Positions 50,638-60,124 of a DNA stretch of 64,000 bases are shown here, piece by piece (the first letter of the stretch is position 1; each line of letters opens with the position of its first letter). A program made the position numbers and the translations under genes. The notes under the pieces were generated by a model. That model did not search any database, had not been told where the DNA came from, and worked only from the letters and a program-made list of their open reading frames with translations. The stretch spans positions 206,774-270,773 of the forward strand of contig JAIBAG010000001.1 in NCBI GenBank assembly GCA_019695305.1. Direction: 5' to 3'. The DNA comes from a bacterium (GTDB lineage Bacteria; UBA10199; JAIBAG01).

Positions 50638-50662
50638 AAATATCACTACATAAGTGGTATTT
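50638..50662. promoter_or_regulatory. 25-bp dyad upstream of the regulator and the act operon
   Basis: AAATATCACT-ACATA-AGTGGTATTT: 10-bp halves with one mismatch. It is centred 48 bp before the regulator start on the minus strand and 192 bp before actA. Looks like an operator for an unidentified factor; it does not match the TGAT/ATCA boxes. The rest of the 50603-50841 gap is AT-rich and must hold the promoters. Confidence 0.45.
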
Positions 50663-50841
50663 TGTGAGGATGTTTTTTTTAAAAGGTTCGCATAATAAAA
50701 ACAGCCGTTTATTTTAAATTTTTACTAATTTTTACTTTACAGAAAACATATCAACAGGTAATTACCCCGATACAAAATGAATGGGGATTCAGTTTTTATT
50801 CCTCAAATCATTACTAAATTTTTAAAGCGTACATATAAATA

Positions 50842-51366
50842 ATGCTTCCAGAGATTCCTAAAAAAGTTTTAGCTCCTCTTTTGCTTGTTGTTTTTTGTTT
50901 ATTAGCATTTGTAGGCTACAGTCTTTACAAGGTGGGTGATAACACTGGTTATGCTCCCGAGCAGCCTATTCCGTTTAGCCACAAGCGCCATGCGGGCGAT
51001 AATAAAATTCCCTGTCAGTATTGTCATGCCAATGTAGATAACGGACGTCCTGCTACTATTCCGGCCATGAACGTGTGTATGAATTGTCACAGTGTGGTTA
51101 AAACCGATTCTCCTTACATCAAAAAATTGCATCAATTATATAATGAAGGCAAACCCTTCGATTGGGTAAAAGTTCACGATGTACCCGACCATGTTTATTT
51201 TAACCACATGCCGCACATTAAAAAAGGTTTGGATTGTGCCGAGTGTCACGGCGATGTGGCCAATATGGCAAAAATTGAACAGGTCAAAACCTTGCAGATG
51301 GGTTTTTGTATCGACTGTCACCGCGCCAAGGGAGCGCCTACCAGTTGTACAACCTGTCATAACTAA
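50842..51366 (+). CDS. actA: Alternative complex III subunit A, pentahaem cytochrome c
   Basis: 174 residues with one N-terminal membrane helix (VLAPLLLVVFCLLAFVGYSLY) and five CxxCH sites: CQYCH, CMNCH, CAECH, CIDCH and CTTCH. Five haems is the known ActA number. It accepts electrons in the quinol:cytochrome c/oxidoreductase complex that replaces bc1. First gene of the act-cox run; 9 nt before actB. No ribosome site is obvious before the ATG. Confidence 0.93.
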   Translation: MLPEIPKKVLAPLLLVVFCLLAFVGYSLYKVGDNTGYAPEQPIPFSHKRHAGDNKIPCQYCHANVDNGRPATIPAMNVCMNCHSVVKTDSPYIKKLHQLYNEGKPFDWVKVHDVPDHVYFNHMPHIKKGLDCAECHGDVANMAKIEQVKTLQMGFCIDCHRAKGAPTSCTTCHN

Positions 51367-51375
51367 AAAATTGAT

Positions 51376-54354
51376 ATGAATGAGATGAACAAAAATTCAA
51401 AAAAACACTGGGGTAGCCTGGAAGAGTATTTTGAGACCTCCAGTTTTAAAGACGGCATTGGCCGCGAATTTTTGGCGCCTCCCCAAGAACAAAAAGTAAC
51501 CGAAATTGAACGTCGTGACTTTTTAAAGGTGATGGGTGCGGGTCTTTTTATGGCCACAGCTGCTTGTACGCGCCGTCCTGTTGAAAAAATTATTCCCTAC
51601 GTCAATCGTCCGCTTGATACCACGCCAGGTGTTGCTAACTATTATACCTCCACCTGCGATTCTTGTTCGTCGGGTTGTGGTATTTTGGTAAAAACACGTG
51701 AAGGTCGTCCTATTAAAGTAGAAGGTAATCCCGAGCATGTGATGAATGAAGGGGCGCTGTGTGCTCGCGGGCAAGCTTCGGTTTTAAATTTGTATGATCC
51801 CGATCGTTTAAAGGCGCCTCTTGTTATTGAAGATATTACGGGTTTAAGCCAAGAGCTTACATTGGCCGAGTTGGATGATTCGCTTAAAAATAAGTTTAAT
51901 GCTCTTCGTCAGGGTAATAAAAAATTAGTGCTTTTAACCGGGCTTATTACCAGTCCTACTACACTTAAAATTATTCGTGACTTTTTATCGGCCTATCCTG
52001 GTAGCCAGCATGTTATGTTTGATGCGGCTCATCCCGAAGAAGTATCGCTTGCTAACGACGCTTCTTATGGTGAAAAAATGATCCCGCACTATGCATTTGA
52101 TAAAGCGGATGCCGTAGTAAGTTTTGGTGCCGACTTTTTAGGGACTTATGTATCGCCTGTAGAATTTTCTAAAAAATTCTCTAAAAATCGTAAATTAGCC
52201 GAAAAGCCTGAGATGTCGCAACTGACAGTTGTGGAATCGGTTCTTTCACTAACGGGTACTAATGCCGATGTGCACCACGCTGTAAAGCCTGGAGACGAAC
52301 TTGTAGTAGCTTTGGGTGTGGCTAATCTTGTTGGTAAAAAATCGGGTGGCGTTCCCTCTGTTATTGCTGCTTACAATGCCGAAAAAGTATCTGGTCTGAC
52401 CGGTGTTTCGGCCAAGGCCCTTGAAGATATTGCCGATACCCTTCTTAAAAATCGCGGTAAAAGTTTAGTATTGGGTGGTACGGTTCGTGGCGCTCATGCA
52501 GTAGCATTACAAACGGTTGTTAATTTTATTAACTCGGCTTTAGGTAACGATGGTATTACCGTGGATTTTGGCCGTGGCTCAAATGAAGTTTCCAGCGGTT
52601 TTGGTGCTCTTACTCAATTGGTAAGTGACATGAAGGCTGGTAATGTTGGCGCTCTTATTATTCAAGGTATCAACCCTGTTTTCTCGTTACCGGCTTCGTT
52701 AAAATTTGCTGACGCGCTTTCTAAGGTTCCGTTAACTGTTAGTTTTGCCAAAGTGTTAGATGAAACGGCTAAAATTTCCGATTATGTTGTGGCCGAATCG
52801 CATGCTTTTGAAACTTGGGGTGATGCTAACCCACGTAATGGTCTTTATAGTATTATTCAGCCTACCATCAGTCCTTTATATAGCACGCGTTCTTTGGGTG
52901 AAATGTTGTTGGTGCTTTCTGGTAACACGCAAACTTACTATACATCCTTAAAAGCAACCTGGAATGATTCTATTTTAGGTGGAACTTCGTGGGATGAAGT
53001 CTTGCAAAAAGGTTTTGTGCAAAAAGAAGGTGGCAGTGCTTCGCGTTCTTTTAATTCTTCTGCTCTGGCTGTTGTGCCGGCTAACCTGGGCACGGTTTCA
53101 AATAAATTTATTCTTTCGCTCTGCCCTTCGCGTGCCATCAGCGACAGTCAAGATGTGAACAACTCTTGGTTGCAGGAAATGCCAGATCCCATTTCAAAAG
53201 TAACGTGGGATAACTATATTTCTATGGCTCCTCAAGCGGCCCGCGATTTACGTTTGGCCGAAGGAGATGTGGTGGCTATTAGTGCTGCCGGTGTGTCGGG
53301 TGAATTCCCGGTGCATATTCAGCCCAAAATGCATCCGCAAACTTTGTCGCTTGCTGTAGGTTATGGTCGCAAAGTATCGGGTAAGGTGGGAACGGGTGTT
53401 GGTTTTGATGCTTATCCTTTTCAACAGGTTGTAGACGGTAATTTGGCTTGGGGTGGTTTGGTTTTAGAGAGTGTTATTAAAACGGGAGTTAATCATCAAT
53501 TAGCCATTACGCAAGGTCATCATACTATGGAAGGTCGCGATATTGTGCGCGAAACCACCTTGGAAGAATTTGCTAAAAACCCCGAGGCCTCTAACGAGGG
53601 TCATGAAGCCGAAGATTTAACTTTGTGGCCTGTACACGAATATAAAGGTTACCGCTGGGGTATGGCCATCGACATGAGTGTGTGTACCGGTTGTAATGCG
53701 TGTATGATTGGCTGCCAATCTGAAAACAATATTCCTACAGTAGGTCGCGAACAGGTTATTGTGGGTCGTGAGATGCACTGGATTCGTGTTGACCGTTATT
53801 ATGTTGGCGATCCCGATAAAAATCCAGATGTGTCGTATCAGCCTATGCTGTGCCAGCATTGCGAAAATGCTCCTTGCGAAACGGTATGTCCGGTTATTGC
53901 TACAGTGCACGACGAAGAAGGTTTAAATACCATGGTGTACAACCGCTGTGTGGGTACGCGTTATTGTGCCAATAACTGTCCGTATAAAGTGCGTCGTTTT
54001 AATTATTTTGGTTATCACGATGTAGTTGAAAAACCGCGTTCATATCAGTTTAACCCCGAAGTAACCGTGCGCGAACAAGGGGTGATGGAAAAATGTACTT
54101 TTTGTATCCAGCGCATTCATGAAGCCAAGTGGAATGCCAAGTATGAAAACCGTTTGGTGAAAGACGGCGAAATTAAAACCGCCTGTCAGCAAACCTGTCC
54201 TACCGATGCGATTGTGTTTGGTAATACCAACGATCCCGATAGTAAGGTTTCCAAAATTAAGAAGTTGCCACGCGGGTATCATGTGCTGGAAGAAACCAAT
54301 GTGAAATCACAAGTGACGTATTTGGCTAAAGTTAGAAATAAAGTGTCAGCCTGA
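51376..54354 (+). CDS. actB: Alternative complex III subunit B, molybdopterin-like and iron-sulfur fusion
   Basis: 992 residues. A Tat motif with lipobox-like Cys (RRDFLKVMGAGLFMATAAC) near residue 45 exports it. The first ~720 residues resemble a molybdopterin oxidoreductase (CDSCSSGCGILVKTREGRP, GALCARGQASVLNLYDPDRLK) that in ACIII has no cofactor; the last ~230 carry ferredoxin clusters: CTGCNACMIGCQ, CQHCENAPCETVCP, RYCANNCPYKVRRFNY and CTFCIQRI. The stop codon lies in the loop of a hairpin. Confidence 0.95.
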   Translation: MNEMNKNSKKHWGSLEEYFETSSFKDGIGREFLAPPQEQKVTEIERRDFLKVMGAGLFMATAACTRRPVEKIIPYVNRPLDTTPGVANYYTSTCDSCSSGCGILVKTREGRPIKVEGNPEHVMNEGALCARGQASVLNLYDPDRLKAPLVIEDITGLSQELTLAELDDSLKNKFNALRQGNKKLVLLTGLITSPTTLKIIRDFLSAYPGSQHVMFDAAHPEEVSLANDASYGEKMIPHYAFDKADAVVSFGADFLGTYVSPVEFSKKFSKNRKLAEKPEMSQLTVVESVLSLTGTNADVHHAVKPGDELVVALGVANLVGKKSGGVPSVIAAYNAEKVSGLTGVSAKALEDIADTLLKNRGKSLVLGGTVRGAHAVALQTVVNFINSALGNDGITVDFGRGSNEVSSGFGALTQLVSDMKAGNVGALIIQGINPVFSLPASLKFADALSKVPLTVSFAKVLDETAKISDYVVAESHAFETWGDANPRNGLYSIIQPTISPLYSTRSLGEMLLVLSGNTQTYYTSLKATWNDSILGGTSWDEVLQKGFVQKEGGSASRSFNSSALAVVPANLGTVSNKFILSLCPSRAISDSQDVNNSWLQEMPDPISKVTWDNYISMAPQAARDLRLAEGDVVAISAAGVSGEFPVHIQPKMHPQTLSLAVGYGRKVSGKVGTGVGFDAYPFQQVVDGNLAWGGLVLESVIKTGVNHQLAITQGHHTMEGRDIVRETTLEEFAKNPEASNEGHEAEDLTLWPVHEYKGYRWGMAIDMSVCTGCNACMIGCQSENNIPTVGREQVIVGREMHWIRVDRYYVGDPDKNPDVSYQPMLCQHCENAPCETVCPVIATVHDEEGLNTMVYNRCVGTRYCANNCPYKVRRFNYFGYHDVVEKPRSYQFNPEVTVREQGVMEKCTFCIQRIHEAKWNAKYENRLVKDGEIKTACQQTCPTDAIVFGNTNDPDSKVSKIKKLPRGYHVLEETNVKSQVTYLAKVRNKVSA

Positions 54355-54375
54355 GGCTGATCCGCCTCTGGCGGA
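54346..54375 (+). other. Tandem hairpins at the actB/actC junction
   Basis: TCAGCC-TGA-GGCTGA (54346-54360) has the actB stop codon as its loop and abuts TCCGCC-TCT-GGCGGA (54361-54375). Two perfect 6-bp triloop stems back to back, 11 nt before actC. Possible mRNA processing or stability element. Confidence 0.55.
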
Positions 54376-54386
54376 AAGGTTAAGAG

Positions 54387-55751
54387 ATGGAAATAGTAAA
54401 TAATAAAATTATTAAAGAACCTCTTGTTGCTCCGGGTCGCGTGTATGCTGATGTGAACGATCGTGTGTGTGCGCCTTTGGAACGCTTTCCATCTATTAAA
54501 TGGTGGGCCTGTTTTTTGGTGGCGCAAGTGGCTTTGGCTATTGGTACTTTTCTTGTGATCAATATGTTCAAACAGGGTTTGGGCGTATTGGGTATTAACC
54601 ATCCTGTAGCTTGGGGAACATTTATTACCAATTTCGTGTTTTGGATTGGTATTGGTCACGCAGGTACTCTTATTTCGGCTATTCTCTTTTTGTTCCGTCA
54701 AAAATGGAGAACTGCTATCAATCGTTCGGCTGAAGCTATGACAATTTTTGCTGTGATGACCGCCGGTATGTTTCCTATTCTTCACACCGGTCGTCCCTGG
54801 TATGCCGCTTTTTATTTGTTCCCTTATCCTAATCAGCGACAATTATGGGTCAATTTTCGTTCACCGCTTGAGTGGGACGTGTGGGCGGTATCAACTTATT
54901 TCACAATTTCGCTTCTATTCTGGTACATTGGTCTTATTCCCGATATTGCTTCGGTGCGTGATCGAGCTAAAAACACCATTCGTAAAATTGTTTATACGGT
55001 TCTTTCCTTTGGCTGGAGAGGTTCGGCCAAGCATTGGAACCATTATGAAATGGTTTATTTAATCTTAGCGGGTCTTTCTACTCCTCTCGTGCTCTCGGTG
55101 CACTCCATCGTATCTTTCGATTTCGCTGTTGCCATTTTGCCTGGTTGGCATACCACCATTTTTCCTCCTTATTTCGTTGCTGGCGCTGTGTTTTCTGGCT
55201 TTGCTATGGTGGTTACTCTCTTATGCATTGTGCGCGAAGTATTTAACTTAAAAGATTTTATTACGGTAGGTCATTTGGAGAATATGAATAAAATTATTCT
55301 CCTTACCGGCACTATTGTAGGCTACGCCTACATTATGGAATTTTTTATCGCTTGGTATTCGGGTAGCATGTATGAACGATTCGCGTTTATTAACCGTGCA
55401 ACCGGTCCTTATGCGTGGTCGTACTGGATTATGATGACTTGTAACGTGATTACTCCGCAAATTTTCTGGTTTAAAAATTTACGTCGCTCTATCCCGGTTA
55501 TGTTTGTGGCATCTCTCATTGTTAATATTGGTATGTGGTTTGAGCGTTTTGTAATTATTATCACCTCACTCCATCGCGATTATTTGCCCTCAAGCTGGGA
55601 TTATTACATCCCCACATTAACCGATTGGGGAATCACCATTATGAGTTTTGGTTTTTTCTTTACGTTATTTTTACTCTTTTGCCGGGTATTACCCACCATT
55701 TGTATGTTTGAAGTGAAAATGGTGATGGAAACCAAAGGAAAGCATCACTAG
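54387..55751 (+). CDS. actC: Alternative complex III subunit C (NrfD-like)
   Basis: 454 residues, about ten membrane segments of the NrfD/PsrC family, the quinol-binding membrane subunit. Typical sequence: [92 protein letters not shown]. The start ATG has AAGG...GAG 10 nt upstream. Part of the uninterrupted act-cox operon. Confidence 0.95.
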   Translation: MEIVNNKIIKEPLVAPGRVYADVNDRVCAPLERFPSIKWWACFLVAQVALAIGTFLVINMFKQGLGVLGINHPVAWGTFITNFVFWIGIGHAGTLISAILFLFRQKWRTAINRSAEAMTIFAVMTAGMFPILHTGRPWYAAFYLFPYPNQRQLWVNFRSPLEWDVWAVSTYFTISLLFWYIGLIPDIASVRDRAKNTIRKIVYTVLSFGWRGSAKHWNHYEMVYLILAGLSTPLVLSVHSIVSFDFAVAILPGWHTTIFPPYFVAGAVFSGFAMVVTLLCIVREVFNLKDFITVGHLENMNKIILLTGTIVGYAYIMEFFIAWYSGSMYERFAFINRATGPYAWSYWIMMTCNVITPQIFWFKNLRRSIPVMFVASLIVNIGMWFERFVIIITSLHRDYLPSSWDYYIPTLTDWGITIMSFGFFFTLFLLFCRVLPTICMFEVKMVMETKGKHH

Positions 55752-55753
55752 TT

Positions 55754-56275
55754 ATGGCTACTAAGGAAAAAGGAATTTTGGCCGTTTTTAACGATCAGCA
55801 TCAATTGCTTGATGCTATTAAAAAAGTACGCGCTATGGGCATTACCAAAATGGATGCCTTTACGCCTTTTCCCATACACGGCATTGAAGATGCCATGGGA
55901 CTTAAGCGCTCGTGGATTCCATGGGCAACGTTGGTATATGGCTTAACGGGCGCAACACTTGCTTTTACTTTTGAAACTTGGACCTCAGCTTTTGATTGGC
56001 CGCTTAATATTGGTGGTAAGCCTTTTATTTCCTGGCCAGCTTTTATTCCAATTACTTTTGAAGGTGGTATTTTAATTGGCGGTGTGCTGACCGTATTAAC
56101 ACTTTTTGGTGTGATGAAGTTACCTTGTTTTAGTAAGCCGGTTTTAGATGTTAGACTTACCAACGATCACTTTGGTCTTATGATTGAAGATGCCGACCCC
56201 AAGTTTAACGAAGATAAATTAAGCAACGCTTTTAAAGAATGCCACGTGGTGGACATTAAAAAAATTGGCCACTAA
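55754..56275 (+). CDS. actD: Alternative complex III subunit D (DUF3341)
   Basis: 173 residues. Starts with a small soluble ferredoxin-like domain (GILAVFNDQHQLLDAIKKVRAMGITKMDAFTPFPIHGIEDAMGLKRSWIPW), then two membrane helices, and a second soluble part (MIEDADPKF). DUF3341 proteins are ActD of ACIII. 2 nt after actC. Confidence 0.94.
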   Translation: MATKEKGILAVFNDQHQLLDAIKKVRAMGITKMDAFTPFPIHGIEDAMGLKRSWIPWATLVYGLTGATLAFTFETWTSAFDWPLNIGGKPFISWPAFIPITFEGGILIGGVLTVLTLFGVMKLPCFSKPVLDVRLTNDHFGLMIEDADPKFNEDKLSNAFKECHVVDIKKIGH

Positions 56276-56287
56276 CAAATGTTAGTG
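56270..56287 (+). other. Hairpin at the actD/actE junction
   Basis: CACTAAC-AAAT-GTTAGTG, a perfect 7-bp stem whose left arm includes the actD stop codon. The 46 nt to actE that follow show no other clear feature. Confidence 0.5.
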
Positions 56288-56333
56288 CAAACAAGCGGTA
56301 GTATTTTTTAAATTAAGGATTTGTTAGTAATTT

Positions 56334-56900
56334 ATGAAACGTTTTTATCAATACATTCTGGTGATGGTTATAGCGGTGGTGTTAAGCGCTTGTGCAGGTG
56401 CTGGTGGTAATCGCACTACTTTTGAATATATGCCCGATATGATGGATCAATGGCATATTAAGGCACAAGAAGAACCGTATCGAGCTGCTCCCGAAGGCAC
56501 GGTACCGGTAGGCTACAAAGCTTATCCTTATTCTAAAGAAGAAGGGGATATGGCTAATAGTTTGCAAAACCCTCTGGCCATGACCAAAGAAAATCTTTTA
56601 TTAGGCAAAAAAACTTTTAATACCTATTGTATTGTGTGTCATGGTTCTCGTGGCAAGGGTGATGGTTATATTGTTCCCAAATTTCCCATGCCGCCGTCTC
56701 TTCAATCCGATAAGGTACGCGGTTTATCCGATGGGCGTTTGTTTCATATCATGACACGTGGACAAAATTTGATGCCCTCATATGCCTCTCAAACTTTAGA
56801 GAAAGAAAGATGGGCAACAGCTCTTTATATACGGGCTCTGCAGCGCTCGGTTAAACCCAGTGCCGAAGACGTAGAAATTTTTAACAGCATGCTTAAGTAA
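56334..56900 (+). CDS. actE: Alternative complex III subunit E, monohaem cytochrome c lipoprotein
   Basis: 188 residues. A lipoprotein leader ends in VLSAC. One c-haem site CIVCHGSRGKGDG with a following axial-Met stretch (RGQNLMPSYASQ). ActE is the monohaem partner in the ACIII complex that passes electrons onward. The N-terminal half (YMPDMMDQWHIKAQEEPYRAAPEGTVP) is ActE-typical. Confidence 0.93.
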   Translation: MKRFYQYILVMVIAVVLSACAGAGGNRTTFEYMPDMMDQWHIKAQEEPYRAAPEGTVPVGYKAYPYSKEEGDMANSLQNPLAMTKENLLLGKKTFNTYCIVCHGSRGKGDGYIVPKFPMPPSLQSDKVRGLSDGRLFHIMTRGQNLMPSYASQTLEKERWATALYIRALQRSVKPSAEDVEIFNSMLK

Positions 56901-56908
56901 GGAATTGT

Positions 56909-58093
56909 ATGAATGCCGCTCCCCGAAAATATGAAATGCCAAAAGCCCTTGCTGGTTTAATGCTGGCTTTTGTGGTGGTTGGTGTAGTGTCGTTTTTGCA
57001 CACGTTAAAAATAGATGAACAGCGCGCTTGGACCGGGTTTTTACATCAGTATTTTTACTGGTTATGTTTAGGTTTGGGCGGGCTCTTTTTTACAGCTTTG
57101 CAGCACATTACCGGATCTTACTGGAGTGTGACGGTGCGCCGTATAGCCGAAGTGTTTAGTGCTTATTTGCCGGTGGCACTTGTGTTGTTTTTTGTGTTGC
57201 TCGCGGGTTCGGGCCATTTATTTGAATGGATGCATGCCGATGTAGTGGCTCATGATCATTTACTTCAGGGTAAATCAGCTTATCTCAATAAACCATTTTT
57301 TATTATCCGTGCTCTGTTTTTGTTTGGGGTGTGTTTTACTTTGGGTTACAAAATGATCTGTAATTCACTCAAGCAAGATGAAACGGGTGATGCAGCGTTA
57401 ACCTTAAAAAACACCAAAATGGCGCCGTTGTTTTTGTTTCTTTTTGGTTGGGGTTTTACCTTTGTAACAGTAGATCTCATCATGTCTCTTTCACCTCATT
57501 GGTTTAGCACAATTTTTGGTGTTTATTGTTGGGCCGGACTTTTTTCATCTACTCTGGCTATGCTGGCTTTGTGGGTATTGCGTTTAAAACGCAAAGGAAT
57601 TTTAGCTGGTTTTGTTAACGAAAACCACTTGCACGATATTGGCAAGCTCATGTTTGCTTTCATGGTATTTTGGGCTTATACCGGTTTTTCACAATTCATG
57701 CTGATTTGGTATGGTAATTTACCCGAAGAAAATTTCTTTTATTTAAACCGTATTGTAACCGAAGGCAGTATTAGCTGGCTTTGTATTTCGCGAATTCTCA
57801 TGGTGGGTCATTTTGGTTTGCCTTTCTTGTTATTTATTGGCCGCAAACAAAAGAGAAACGAAATATTTCTTATGTGTACAGCCATCTGGTATTTAATTTT
57901 TCAATGGATTGATATTTACTGGTTGGTGTACCCCACTTTTTATAAAATTCCAGTTTTTGGTTTTTATGAAGTGGGTCTCTTTTTGGGATTTTTAGGATTA
58001 TTTGTGTTGTCGGTGGGTTTCCGTCTGTCCCGTGTGTCGCCGGTGGCGTACCGCGATCCTCGGATGGAAGACGCACTACACCACCATCAATGA
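56909..58093 (+). CDS. actF: Alternative complex III subunit F
   Basis: 394 residues, about ten hydrophobic segments, NrfD-like second membrane subunit of ACIII. Conserved-looking sequences include LGGLFFTALQHITGSYWSVTVRRIAEVF, GHLFEWMH and FMVFWAYTGFSQFMLIWYGNLPEE. Its stop overlaps the next gene (SCO) by 4 nt. Confidence 0.92.
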   Translation: MNAAPRKYEMPKALAGLMLAFVVVGVVSFLHTLKIDEQRAWTGFLHQYFYWLCLGLGGLFFTALQHITGSYWSVTVRRIAEVFSAYLPVALVLFFVLLAGSGHLFEWMHADVVAHDHLLQGKSAYLNKPFFIIRALFLFGVCFTLGYKMICNSLKQDETGDAALTLKNTKMAPLFLFLFGWGFTFVTVDLIMSLSPHWFSTIFGVYCWAGLFSSTLAMLALWVLRLKRKGILAGFVNENHLHDIGKLMFAFMVFWAYTGFSQFMLIWYGNLPEENFFYLNRIVTEGSISWLCISRILMVGHFGLPFLLFIGRKQKRNEIFLMCTAIWYLIFQWIDIYWLVYPTFYKIPVFGFYEVGLFLGFLGLFVLSVGFRLSRVSPVAYRDPRMEDALHHHQ

Positions 58094-58836
58094 AGTTTGT
58101 TGTTGTTTGCTCTTTGATTTTAATAAGCGTTGTAAGCTGGGCTGCGGATATAGATCCGCAAGCAATGGTGATTACAAACCAGGTGGGAAGCAGGCTTCCA
58201 GATGTTGGTTTTAAAGATGAGATGGGAAACCAGGTTCATCTTAAAACAATTTTAAACGAGGGTAAGCCTGTTATTCTGACGCCGGTATATTACGGTTGTC
58301 CTAGTTTGTGCACAGTGGTGCTTAATGGTTTGTTAGATGGGTTAAAGGAATTAAAAGACGATTTTAAGGGTGAATTTAAAATTGTAACTTTTAGTATTAA
58401 TCCAGAGGAAACCCCACAAATAGCTGCTGTTAAAAAAGAAGCCTATGTGAAGGAGTCATCCTTCAGCCCGCATGATTGGTATTTTTTAACGGGTGATGAC
58501 GCTAGTATTAAATCGCTAACCCAGGCGTTAGGATTTCATTACCAACGCTTAGGCGATGAGTATGTGCATGGTGCCGGAATTTTTGTGGTGTCGTCCAAAG
58601 GTGACTTAAAAAGAACCCTTTTTGGGAGTCATTACAGAGCGCAAGATTTAAAGCTTGCGTTAATTGAAGCCGGAGCTGGTGAATTGGCTCACAAAGTGAG
58701 TTCCTATTTTTACCGGTACGATGATTTAACGAGGCAGTATAGGCCACATGGCCCAAGACTTTTAAAATTAGTAGGTGCTTTTTTACTTTTTAATTTGGCT
58801 TTTTTTGTATGGAAAAGAAACAAAGTAAACAATTAG
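58090..58836 (+). CDS. SCO1/SenC copper chaperone with C-terminal anchor
   Basis: 248 residues with a signal peptide (VVVCSLILISVVSWA). Copper site CPSLC (CxxxC) in YYGCPSLCTVVLNGL and a distal His in YVHGAGIFVVSS. Unlike the other SCO protein it has a C-terminal membrane helix (LLKLVGAFLLFNLAFFVW). Sits between ACIII and the oxidase genes, so its likely client is the CuA site of the CoxB encoded downstream. Confidence 0.9.
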   Translation: MKFVVVCSLILISVVSWAADIDPQAMVITNQVGSRLPDVGFKDEMGNQVHLKTILNEGKPVILTPVYYGCPSLCTVVLNGLLDGLKELKDDFKGEFKIVTFSINPEETPQIAAVKKEAYVKESSFSPHDWYFLTGDDASIKSLTQALGFHYQRLGDEYVHGAGIFVVSSKGDLKRTLFGSHYRAQDLKLALIEAGAGELAHKVSSYFYRYDDLTRQYRPHGPRLLKLVGAFLLFNLAFFVWKRNKVNN

Positions 58837-59984
58837 TGTTGAGTGTAGCAATTTTGATGTGCGGCTTGATAATGCCAAGCTTTGTGCATGCCGATGATTT
58901 GCAGGAAATTTCGCAAAATATCACGTCCACTCCCGATCAAATTGCCAAAGGTAAAACTGTGTTTATGTCTAATTGTATGACATGTCACGGTTCTGAAGGA
59001 AAAGGTGACGGCCCGGCGGCTGCAGCATTTAATCCTAAGCCGCGCAATTTTACCGCAGAAAAATTTAAGCAAGGTTCTAGCCCTTCGGCCACTTTTTATA
59101 CTGTGACCAATGGTATGGGCAGTATGCCTTCGTTTGCCGCTTTGTCAGTATCCGATCGTTTGGCGGCCATTCATTTTGTGTTAAGTTTGTCGCCCAATCG
59201 CGAAAAGGATACTCCTGATACTTTATCCAAAATTGGTCTTGGTCCCGACTTAAAACCTTTAGCTAATTTTAATAGTAATAAAGCTCCAGAGTTACCAATT
59301 GATTATATTATTGAACGTATGTCGACTGACGGTAACGTAAAAACGCTCGATTACAAATTGCTGGCCAAGCAAATGGAAGAAGAGAAAAAGGCGGCCGCCA
59401 CTCCTGTAGCACAAGCCCCTGTTCAGGCCGATTTAAAACGAGGAAAAGTTTTGTTTGAATCGTGCACGATTTGCCACGGTGATAATGGCGAAGGAACAAA
59501 GCTTGCTACAGCGCCTCAAATTGCAGGCCAGGATGTTGATTATTTAATGCGTCAGCTTAAAAACTTTCAAACAGGTGTAAGAGGGGCTCACCCCGACGAC
59601 GTGAATGGTCTTAAAATGCGTCCTATGTCGCGTATGTTACAAACAGAAGAAGATGTTATAAACGTAGCGCATTACGTGGCAAGTCTTCCTAACACTAAAA
59701 CCGAAAATACTTTAGGTGGTGATAAAGAAAAAGGAAAGATTACCTACAACACCTGTATGTCATGCCATGGAGCTGATGCAAAAGGATCAAAAGCGATGAA
59801 TGCTCCCATGCTTAAGTATTTGCCCGATTGGTACATCATGACGCAAATTCATAATTTTCAAAAAGGAATTCGTGGTACAGATTCTCGTGATACAAACGGG
59901 GCTACCATGCGTGGTATGGCGGCAAGTTTAGCAACGGACGATATGATAAAAGACGTGGCTGCTTATATTCAATCATTACAGTAA
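58809..59984 (+). CDS. Triheme cytochrome c
   Basis: 391 residues with a signal peptide (LVLSVAILMCGLIMPSFVHA). Three separate cytochrome c domains, haem sites NCMTCHGSEGKGDG, SCTICHGDNGEG and TCMSCHGADAKG, each followed by a Met-rich axial-ligand stretch (GMGSMPSF; MRPMSRM; MRGMAAS). Likely carries electrons between ACIII and the oxidase. The start overlaps the SCO gene by 28 nt. The first domain is of the class-I type with a Pro-rich linker before the second. Confidence 0.9.
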   Translation: MEKKQSKQLVLSVAILMCGLIMPSFVHADDLQEISQNITSTPDQIAKGKTVFMSNCMTCHGSEGKGDGPAAAAFNPKPRNFTAEKFKQGSSPSATFYTVTNGMGSMPSFAALSVSDRLAAIHFVLSLSPNREKDTPDTLSKIGLGPDLKPLANFNSNKAPELPIDYIIERMSTDGNVKTLDYKLLAKQMEEEKKAAATPVAQAPVQADLKRGKVLFESCTICHGDNGEGTKLATAPQIAGQDVDYLMRQLKNFQTGVRGAHPDDVNGLKMRPMSRMLQTEEDVINVAHYVASLPNTKTENTLGGDKEKGKITYNTCMSCHGADAKGSKAMNAPMLKYLPDWYIMTQIHNFQKGIRGTDSRDTNGATMRGMAASLATDDMIKDVAAYIQSLQ

Positions 59985-59996
59985 ACAGAGGAAGTT

Positions 59997-60107
59997 ATGG
60001 CAGATAACGACAATGTGACACCTGAAGGAGAAGCAAAGTACTTTTTTTATTTTACACTAGGGCTGCTTGCTGCCTATGTAGGCGCTGTTCTGATTTTTGT
60101 TTTCTAG
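59997..60107 (+). CDS. 36-residue membrane peptide in the oxidase operon
   Basis: A small open frame with AGAGGAAG a few nt before the ATG: a polar head (MADNDNVTPEGEAKY) and one membrane helix (FFYFTLGLLAAYVGAVLIFVF), then stop. It fills the gap between the triheme cytochrome and coxB with normal spacing (12 and 17 nt), and its makeup is that of small single-helix oxidase subunits. I infer a structural or assembly subunit. Confidence 0.75.
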   Translation: MADNDNVTPEGEAKYFFYFTLGLLAAYVGAVLIFVF

Positions 60108-60124
60108 TTTATTTGGAGTAATTT

